A stretch of DNA of 64,000 bases from Marivita hallyeonensis (GTDB lineage: Bacteria > Pseudomonadota > Alphaproteobacteria > Rhodobacterales > Rhodobacteraceae), in assembly GCF_900129875.1 (NCBI RefSeq), contig NZ_FQXC01000007.1:1-64000 (forward strand), written 5' to 3'. The notes beneath the pieces were generated by a model that saw nothing but the letters and a program-made list of their open reading frames with translations, had not been told where the DNA came from and did no database searches. Positions 58,615-64,000 of the stretch are shown piece by piece; within the stretch, counting starts at the first letter, position 1; every line of letters starts with the position of its first letter. The position numbers and the translations under genes are program-made.

Positions 58615-59610
58615 ATGGCCAGAAAAGACCTGTTGAAATCCGTGATCGGACAGCCGACCGACCCGCCGGTCGATGGGGGCCGCTCGAGCTACGCGATGCG
58701 CGGTGCTTCGAAATCCATGAAGGTTTCGATCGACAGTCTCGCCGAAAACTCCAAACGCCTTCTCGAAGGCGAAACCATCGTCGAGATCGATCCCGCCCTG
58801 ATCGATGCCTCCTTCGTCAATGACCGGCTCAGCGGCGATGACGAGGCCTTCGAGGAGTTGAAGGCGTCAATCGCATCAAGCGGACAGGACACGCCGGTCC
58901 TGCTTAGGCCGCATCCGGAGGCCGCCAATCGCTACATGGTCGTCTTCGGGCATCGCCGGGTGCGTGTCGCGCGCGCGCTCGGACGTCCGGTCCGCGCCGT
59001 GGTCAAGGAGATGGACGATGTCGCCCATGTGCTGGCGCAGGGCCAGGAGAACACCGCCCGGGCCGACCTCTCCTTCATCGAGAAGGCGCTTTTTGCCAGG
59101 AACCTGCATGATCTCGGCCAGGCCAAGGAGGTGATCCAGCAGGCGCTGACCATCGACGGCACGCTCCTGTCGCGCATGCTGTCGGTGGCGGGGACGGTGC
59201 CCGGCCATGTCATCGCCGCGATCGGACCCGCCAAGCAGATCGGGCGCGACCGTTGGGAAGATTTCAAGAAGCTGATGGCAGTCAAAAGCAATGTCACAGT
59301 GGCCGACCGTATCCTGGCCACGGAGGGGTTTGACCAGCTCGACAGCGACACAAAGTTCGAAATTCTGCACAGCAAGGTGACCGAGGCGGGCAGGGCACCC
59401 CGGCGCCGGGCGGCGAAAGCCACCCCGGCCAAGCGCACCTGGACCGCCGGAGAGGGCCGGATCAAGGGCGTCATCGGACGCGCGGGCCGCGCCTATACCA
59501 TCTCGCTGACATCCAAGGATTCCGCAGGCTTTGGAGCGTTTCTCTCGGAGAACCTCGACCAGCTCTATGCGGAGTATCTGTCTCAATCGGAGGAGACATC
59601 GACATCATGA
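58615..59610 (+). CDS. repB: repABC partition protein RepB
   Basis: 331 residues. The ParB N-terminal domain has DEAFEELKASIASSGQDTPV, VVFGHRRVRVARALGR and QGQENTARADLSFIEKALF; an HTH follows (KEVIQQALTIDGTLLSRML). The basic linker (RRRAAKATPAKR) precedes the dimer domain. It binds parS sites and works with RepA. Between repB and repC is the antisense RNA region. Confidence 0.93.
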   Translation: MARKDLLKSVIGQPTDPPVDGGRSSYAMRGASKSMKVSIDSLAENSKRLLEGETIVEIDPALIDASFVNDRLSGDDEAFEELKASIASSGQDTPVLLRPHPEAANRYMVVFGHRRVRVARALGRPVRAVVKEMDDVAHVLAQGQENTARADLSFIEKALFARNLHDLGQAKEVIQQALTIDGTLLSRMLSVAGTVPGHVIAAIGPAKQIGRDRWEDFKKLMAVKSNVTVADRILATEGFDQLDSDTKFEILHSKVTEAGRAPRRRAAKATPAKRTWTAGEGRIKGVIGRAGRAYTISLTSKDSAGFGAFLSENLDQLYAEYLSQSEETSTS

Positions 59611-59618
59611 CCTGAGGC

Positions 59619-59673
59619 AAAAGAAAAGCCCCCAAGCCGATCCGGCCCGAGAGCTTATCCAAATAGATTAGAC
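59619..59673 (-). ncRNA. Antisense RNA of the repABC module (candidate ctRNA)
   Basis: The minus strand has TTGACA (complement of 59703-59708), a 17-bp spacer and TATCCA (complement of 59680-59685). A transcript beginning near 59673 would end at GCCG-GAT-CGGC (59636-59646) followed by CTTTTCTTTT (complement of 59619-59628), about 55 nt, the size of known repABC counter-transcribed RNAs. Such RNA limits RepC synthesis and sets copy number and incompatibility. Confidence 0.65.
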
Positions 59674-59679
59674 ACCTTC

Positions 59680-59708
59680 TGGATACCGCTCCCGCGAATC
59701 ACTGTCAA
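59680..59708 (-). promoter_or_regulatory. Promoter of the candidate antisense RNA
   Basis: -35 TTGACA and -10 TATCCA with an ideal 17-bp spacer, read on the minus strand in the repB-repC gap. Confidence 0.65.
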
Positions 59709-59775
59709 CGAAAGAACGTCGTTTTGGCGCACGGGAATCTTTTTGCCTCCACAAAACCGGAGGTGAGATACAGGC

Positions 59776-61041
59776 ATGACACAGAGCGGTTGGCGCAAGC
59801 CGACGCCGGCTCTCGGGACCGCGGATCAGCTGGCCCGAGACGGCGAACAGATTTTCATTGCCAAGACACGCAGTGTTGTCGCGGCGAAACGTGTGGGGGC
59901 CCATATCGGGCTGAAAGCGGCGGATCTTCTGCTGCTCGATACGCTTGCGGCCTTCACCCAGCCCCAGGACTGGGAGGAGGGGCGGCGTCCGATCGTCTGG
60001 GCGTCGAACGCCTATCTGATCGAGCGGACCGGGTTTTCCCTGTCGACGCTCAAACGCCACGCCCGGCGTCTGGCAGAGGTCGGCGTGATCACTTTCCGGG
60101 ACAGCCCGAATGGCAAACGCTGGGGCCGCCGCGATGCCGATGGCGTGATTGTCGAGGCCTACGGGTTCGATCTCGCCCCCTTGAGCGCCCGGGCCGCGGA
60201 GTTCGAGGCACTGGCGGCTGATCTGGCAGCGGAGCGGGCGCTCTGTCAGCGTCTTCGGCGTCAGATCACAATAGCCCGGCGCAGTATCCGGGCGCGTCTC
60301 GAGGCGGTGCTGGAGCGCCCGGAACACATGCCGGGGCTCCGGAGCCTGCAACAGGCCTTCGAGGCGCTTCTGGCGTGTCTGCCAGGCCCGCGTGCGGGGG
60401 CCGACATGCTTCAGCGACTGGCAAATCGCTTCGCTGACCTGCTGTCGCGGGTCGAGAAGGTATTTCTGCGGGAGGCAAAACCTGTGGATCAAAGCACAGA
60501 GATGACCGAGGAAATGGAAAATATGGACCCCAGGGAGGTCAGTTCCGGACCTCACATACCAATTACAAAACAGCTTCATCATGTAATTCGTAATTCCTCA
60601 GAAAATGAGGAAGCGGCGGGCGAACCGCCCGGACCGGCACAGCCAGTGCCTGTGGCACGGACAGCGTCGGACAGTGGGGCAGGGGAGGCAAACAAGCCGC
60701 AGGTCGGGATCGAGTTGGGAACGATATTGCAAGCCTGCCCGGAATTCACTTCCTGGGGGCGCAATCTGGGCGGCTACATCCGCGATTGGCGCGATTTCGT
60801 GCGGGTCGCCGGTGAATTGCGGCCGATGATCGGGATCTCGGAACACGCCTGGATCGCCGCACAAGAGCAGATGGGCAAACCCGCCGCTGCGGCTGCATTT
60901 GCCTTGGTCTTCGAGAAGGTCCATTCAGGCGAGGTCAACTCGCCGGGCGGATACTTGCGGGGCATGGTCGAAAAGGCCGGGGCAGGGGAGCTGCATCTCG
61001 AGCGCAGTTTCTTCGGTCGGCTGAGCGAGATGGCGGCGTGA
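59776..61041 (+). CDS. repC: repABC replication initiator RepC
   Basis: 421 residues. The N-terminal half has the RepC winged-helix region: LKAADLLLLDTLAAFTQPQD, AYLIERTGFSLSTLKRHARR, EVGVITFRDSPNGKRWGRRD. A variable, low-complexity linker (about residues 235-315) precedes a C-terminal RepC domain (CPEFTSWGRNLGGYIRDWRDF, SPGGYLRGMVEKA). It initiates replication at an origin usually inside repC; the AT-rich linker-coding stretch is the candidate. Confidence 0.94.
   Translation: MTQSGWRKPTPALGTADQLARDGEQIFIAKTRSVVAAKRVGAHIGLKAADLLLLDTLAAFTQPQDWEEGRRPIVWASNAYLIERTGFSLSTLKRHARRLAEVGVITFRDSPNGKRWGRRDADGVIVEAYGFDLAPLSARAAEFEALAADLAAERALCQRLRRQITIARRSIRARLEAVLERPEHMPGLRSLQQAFEALLACLPGPRAGADMLQRLANRFADLLSRVEKVFLREAKPVDQSTEMTEEMENMDPREVSSGPHIPITKQLHHVIRNSSENEEAAGEPPGPAQPVPVARTASDSGAGEANKPQVGIELGTILQACPEFTSWGRNLGGYIRDWRDFVRVAGELRPMIGISEHAWIAAQEQMGKPAAAAAFALVFEKVHSGEVNSPGGYLRGMVEKAGAGELHLERSFFGRLSEMAA
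60553..60608. other. AT-rich stretch in repC, candidate replication origin
   Basis: About 56 bp much richer in A/T than the rest of repC, with AATTAC and two GTAATT words. In repABC plasmids the origin lies in an AT-rich block within repC, so this is the probable oriV. Confidence 0.6.
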
Positions 61042-61093
61042 GACCGGGCTTTGCTTTTCGAAAACCTTGCAAATCTTCCACGAGATAGAATAA

Positions 61094-62266
61094 ATGCAAG
61101 GTATGATCGTGCGCAATCACCTCAAACGGGTCGAAGACGCCCTCGATGTCCAGGCGGGGGTCGTCCTTCTCGGGCCGCGTCAGGTCGGCAAGACCACGCT
61201 GGCCCAGGATATCGCAGAAACCCGCGAGGCGATCTATCTCGACATGGAGCGGATCGCGGACAGGCAGATCCTCGAGGAGCCCGATCTCTATCTCGACGCG
61301 CAGATGGGCAAGCTGGTGGTCATCGACGAGGTGCAGCTGATGCCGGGGCTGTTCGGTGCCCTTCGGGGGCAGATCGACCGGCGACGGCGGGCCGGGCACC
61401 GCACCGGGCAATTCCTGCTCCTGGGGTCGGCCTCCAATACGCTGCTACAGCAAAGCGCGGAATCGCTGGCAGGCCGGGTCAGTTATCACGAACTGACGCC
61501 GTTCACGCTGGATGAAGTGAGACAGGAGGCCTTGCAGAGGCTCTGGCTACGCGGCGGCTTTCCCGACAGCTTTCTCGCCCAATCGGACCGGGCCAGCCTG
61601 AATTGGCGCGAGGATTTCATTCGCACCTATCTCGAACGCGACATCCCGAGCTTCGGCCTGCGCATCCCGGCCGAAACCCTGCGGCGGTTCTGGACCATGC
61701 TGGCCCATGAGCAGGGCGGGCTCTTGAATGCGGCGAAGCTGGCGGCGGGCCTCGGCGTCTCTGGCCAAAGCATTGCGCGCTATCTCGATCTGCTGGTGGA
61801 CCTGATGCTGGTGCGACGGCTCCCGCCCTGGCACGCGAATACCGGCAAGCGGCTGGTGAAATCGCCCAAGGTCTACATCCGCGATGCGGGTCTAACCCAC
61901 GCGCTCTTGGGGATTGAGACGTCCGAGGCGCTGCTCGGTCATCCGGTGGTCGGCGGCTCTTGGGAAGGCTTCTGCATCGAAAACCTGATCGCGGCGGCCC
62001 CGCGGGGCACCGAAGCCAGTTTCTACCGCTCCTCTGCCGGGGCCGAGATCGACCTGATCCTGAAATTGCCCGGCGGGGCGCTTTGGGCCATTGAGATCAA
62101 ACGCACGACCAGTCCCAAGGTCACCCGCGGGTTCCATATCGCCGCCGACGATCTCGACGTGGCGGAGCGGCTTCTGGTCTATGCCGAGACCCGCGAAGTG
62201 CCGGGGCAAGGCGGGCTCCGTGCCGCGCCGCTCTCGGCCGCAATCGACTGGCTGAGCGCGCTCTAG
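61094..62266 (+). CDS. AAA ATPase with DUF4143-type C-terminus
   Basis: 390 residues. Walker A is GPRQVGKTT at residues 27-35; Walker B is KLVVIDEVQLMP, and sensor-like FLLLGSASNTLLQQ follows. The C-terminal DUF4143 domain has WREDFIRTYLERDIP, a winged-helix (LAAGLGVSGQSIARYLDLL) and a nuclease-like AEIDLILKL...WAIEIKRT, the PD-(D/E)XK-like E-x-K. Such proteins are common in mobile regions and have unclear roles; some lie near toxin-antitoxin loci. Located 52 bp after repC. Start could also be ATG 61103. Confidence 0.85.
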   Translation: MQGMIVRNHLKRVEDALDVQAGVVLLGPRQVGKTTLAQDIAETREAIYLDMERIADRQILEEPDLYLDAQMGKLVVIDEVQLMPGLFGALRGQIDRRRRAGHRTGQFLLLGSASNTLLQQSAESLAGRVSYHELTPFTLDEVRQEALQRLWLRGGFPDSFLAQSDRASLNWREDFIRTYLERDIPSFGLRIPAETLRRFWTMLAHEQGGLLNAAKLAAGLGVSGQSIARYLDLLVDLMLVRRLPPWHANTGKRLVKSPKVYIRDAGLTHALLGIETSEALLGHPVVGGSWEGFCIENLIAAAPRGTEASFYRSSAGAEIDLILKLPGGALWAIEIKRTTSPKVTRGFHIAADDLDVAERLLVYAETREVPGQGGLRAAPLSAAIDWLSAL

Positions 62267-62538
62267 GAGCGCGTCTCCGCCTGGGTTCCCGGCCAATCCG
62301 CGGCCCAAGCCCTGATGACACGGGGCTGATCAATCCTCGACCCGCCTGCCAGTTGCGCCTCCCGTCAGGTCCCCCGTGCGAGCAGGGGAGCGCGGGCGTG
62401 ACAGACGCCGCCGCCAGCGCAATGGCCTGCCCGCGCCGGTCGCGGACGCTCCCCCGTGTTGACCATGCGCCGTCGGCTCACAGCGTCCGTCCTGCCTTTC
62501 CGCGTCCCGCACGAGGGACCTGCCGAAAGGAGGACATC

Positions 62539-63438
62539 ATGGCAAAACGGCCCGACATCTACACCCGCGTCACGGCGAAGATCATCGCCGATCTCGAAGC
62601 CGGGACCCAACCCTGGCACAAGCCTTGGAGCACTGAGCATCTTGCGGGGCGGGTTTCCCGACCCTTGCGGCACAACGGGGTCGCCTATCGCGGTCTCAAC
62701 ATCGTCCTGCTCTGGATCGCCTCGGTCGCCAAAGGCTTCGCCGCGCCGACCTGGATGACCTATCGTCAAGCGTCAGAACTCGGCGGCCAGGTGCGCAAGG
62801 GCGCGAAGGGCGAGTTGGTCGTCTATGCAGACACCTTTCGCAAGACCGAAACCGACGCCGCCGGTCAAGACCGTGAAGTCGTGATCCCCTTCATGAAAGG
62901 CTACACGGTTTTCAACGTCGACCAGATCGAGGGCCTTCCCGCGGCGTTCTACGCCGTCCCGGAGCCGATGCTCGACACAGTCGCACGCGATGCAGCTGCA
63001 GACTCCTTCTTTGGAGCCACGGGGGCCGACATTCGTCACGGGGGAACCCAGGCCTACTACGCCGTTGAGCCGGATTACGTGCAGATGCCGCCCTTCGAAA
63101 CGTTCGAAGACCCAGAGAGCTACTACGCCACACTCGGTCACGAGATCACCCACTGGACCCGCCATCCCGATCGCCTGGACCGGAGTTTCGGTCGAAAACG
63201 CTGGGGCGATGAAGGCTATGCGCAAGAGGAGCTTGTCGCGGAACTGGGCGCTGCGTTTCTGGCCGCCGATCTGGGATTGTCGCCGGATCCGCGCCCGGAG
63301 CATGCCGCCTATATCGATTATTGGCTTCGCGGTCTTCGGAGCGACACGCGATATATCTTCCAGGCCGCGGCCCATGCGCAGCGTGCAGTCGATTTTCTGC
63401 ATGATCTGCAACCGTATCGGGACGAGGCCGTCGCTTAG
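62539..63438 (+). CDS. ArdC-type antirestriction/ssDNA-binding protein
   Basis: 299 residues from the ATG at 62539, with GAAAGGAGG just upstream; a longer frame is rejected. The N-terminal ArdC domain (DUF1738) has YTRVTAKIIADLEAGTQPW, then RPLRHNGVAYRGLNIVLLW. The C-terminal metallopeptidase-like domain has GHEITHWTRH near residue 200, with the distal Glu in EELVAELGAAFL. ArdC proteins protect incoming plasmid DNA from restriction during conjugation. A short hairpin GTCCC-N6-GGGAC lies 20 bp before the start. Confidence 0.9.
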   Translation: MAKRPDIYTRVTAKIIADLEAGTQPWHKPWSTEHLAGRVSRPLRHNGVAYRGLNIVLLWIASVAKGFAAPTWMTYRQASELGGQVRKGAKGELVVYADTFRKTETDAAGQDREVVIPFMKGYTVFNVDQIEGLPAAFYAVPEPMLDTVARDAAADSFFGATGADIRHGGTQAYYAVEPDYVQMPPFETFEDPESYYATLGHEITHWTRHPDRLDRSFGRKRWGDEGYAQEELVAELGAAFLAADLGLSPDPRPEHAAYIDYWLRGLRSDTRYIFQAAAHAQRAVDFLHDLQPYRDEAVA

Positions 63439-64000
63439 GCGGTCTCAAAACAGACCTGCCTAAGGGTTCGCAGGTGACGTTTCCGGACCTTCATCGCGCC
63501 AATAATCGGTGGCGGCAACACGGACAAACCCGGCCTTGGATTTTTGGTCTTCGCTGACGCAGCATTTCTTTGCACGCGGGGCAGAGCATATCAGGAGGCG
63601 AGGCAAGATCCACCGAACCGGTCATTCGGGGAGATCACAATAGCTTAGTTACTAACTGCATTCTCGCCACGGAGGGCATCGAGAAAGCTTTCGATACGAA
63701 GCGCAATGTCGGGAGCCATTATGCATCAGCTGCCACAGGCATGAACAAGAAAGTCTATTCGCGCGTAAATGAAACTTGGCCGGAGACTTCTTGCACCTAA
63801 AGGTCGAAGCTCAATGATTGTTAAGGCCCGTCGGACGTTTCTTGAGCAGACGCCGCGGAAACTACCCGCGGCAAGGGCGACAATGGATACAGGGATGCAG
63901 ACGTCGAGATACTGAAACTATTTGCATACTTGCCAGCCGAACATGCACCGTAGCGCATCTGCCGCTAACCCGTCATTTCTTTCCCGAATAGTGTGCGTGC
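63439..64000. other. Right end of window without a recognised gene
   Basis: 562 bp. An open frame at 63570-63800 (plus) has no recognisable domain or good ribosome-binding site and is not called. Nothing else supported. Confidence 0.4.

Noticed and set aside
63570-63800. 76-codon open frame near the right edge
   Set aside because: No ribosome-binding site, no recognisable motif and low coding character.
1-64000. CRISPR arrays, tRNA and rRNA genes
   Set aside because: No regularly spaced direct repeats, cloverleaf-like sequences or rRNA-like stretches were noticed by eye on either strand; a covariance-model scan would be decisive.

Overview
The window looks like a large repABC-type plasmid, or a chromid, of a marine or soil alphaproteobacterium in the Rhodobacteraceae (Roseobacter/Paracoccus-like). 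The evidence is a complete repA-repB-repC module with an antisense-RNA promoter between repB and repC, narK as a double-length fused transporter next to a narR-type regulator (the arrangement known from Paracoccus), high GC, and IS30, IS110 and IS3 material of the kind common on such replicons. No rRNA, tRNA or CRISPR array was seen.

Layout: 0-5.9 kb holds the end of an RpiR-type regulator, a three-gene ABC importer of the FbpABC/AfuABC type, a histidine phosphatase and a Ca2+/Na+ antiporter. From 17.2 down to 6.1 kb (minus strand) is a compact, mostly overlapping type IV secretion operon: a small unknown protein, virB1, virB2, virB3, virB4, a lipoprotein, a transglycosylase whose ends resemble VirB5, virB5, a secreted unknown, virB6, virB8, virB9, virB10 and virB11. 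A TrbM-like gene diverges from it. No coupling protein or relaxase is in the window. From 17.9 to 26.9 kb is a patchwork: a PIN-domain toxin-antitoxin pair, an HTH gene cut by an IS30 element, a TetR regulator with a clear double operator, a pair of membrane-anchored paralogues (the first broken by an in-frame TGA), an IS3 remnant, a DUF4279 protein, an IS110 element and a dispersed degenerate repeat. From 26.9 to 30.9 kb is a TetR-controlled HlyD/FtsX-type/ATPase export operon.

From 31.0 to 52.7 kb is a nitrate respiration and nitric oxide island. It has hemN, a DUF2478 protein, moeA, a beta-carbonic anhydrase, a hemerythrin protein, a parvulin isomerase and narI-J-H-G-K, with narR divergent. 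Then come a carboxymuconolactone decarboxylase-like gene, two DUF6455 genes, a CBS-domain gene, nnrU, nnrS, a 5-formyl-THF cyclo-ligase, a short RIC/DnrN-type hemerythrin, a truncated haemoglobin and a divergent nsrR-like gene. FNR-type boxes (TTGAT/C-N4-ATCAA) lie before narK, narR and the CBS gene. A 10-3-10 palindrome lies between the haemoglobin and nsrR. Together these suggest nitrate- and oxygen-controlled nitrate reduction coupled to NO sensing, detoxification and Fe-S repair, packaged on a plasmid.

From 52.7 to 63.4 kb is the plasmid backbone: a large ParB-domain protein, DUF736, repABC, an AAA ATPase with a DUF4143-type C-terminus and an ArdC-like antirestriction protein. The non-coding gaps here carry an unusual number of perfect inverted repeats (arms of 7 to 17 bp), a DnaA box, three copies of a 16-bp repeat around repA, and a candidate antisense RNA.
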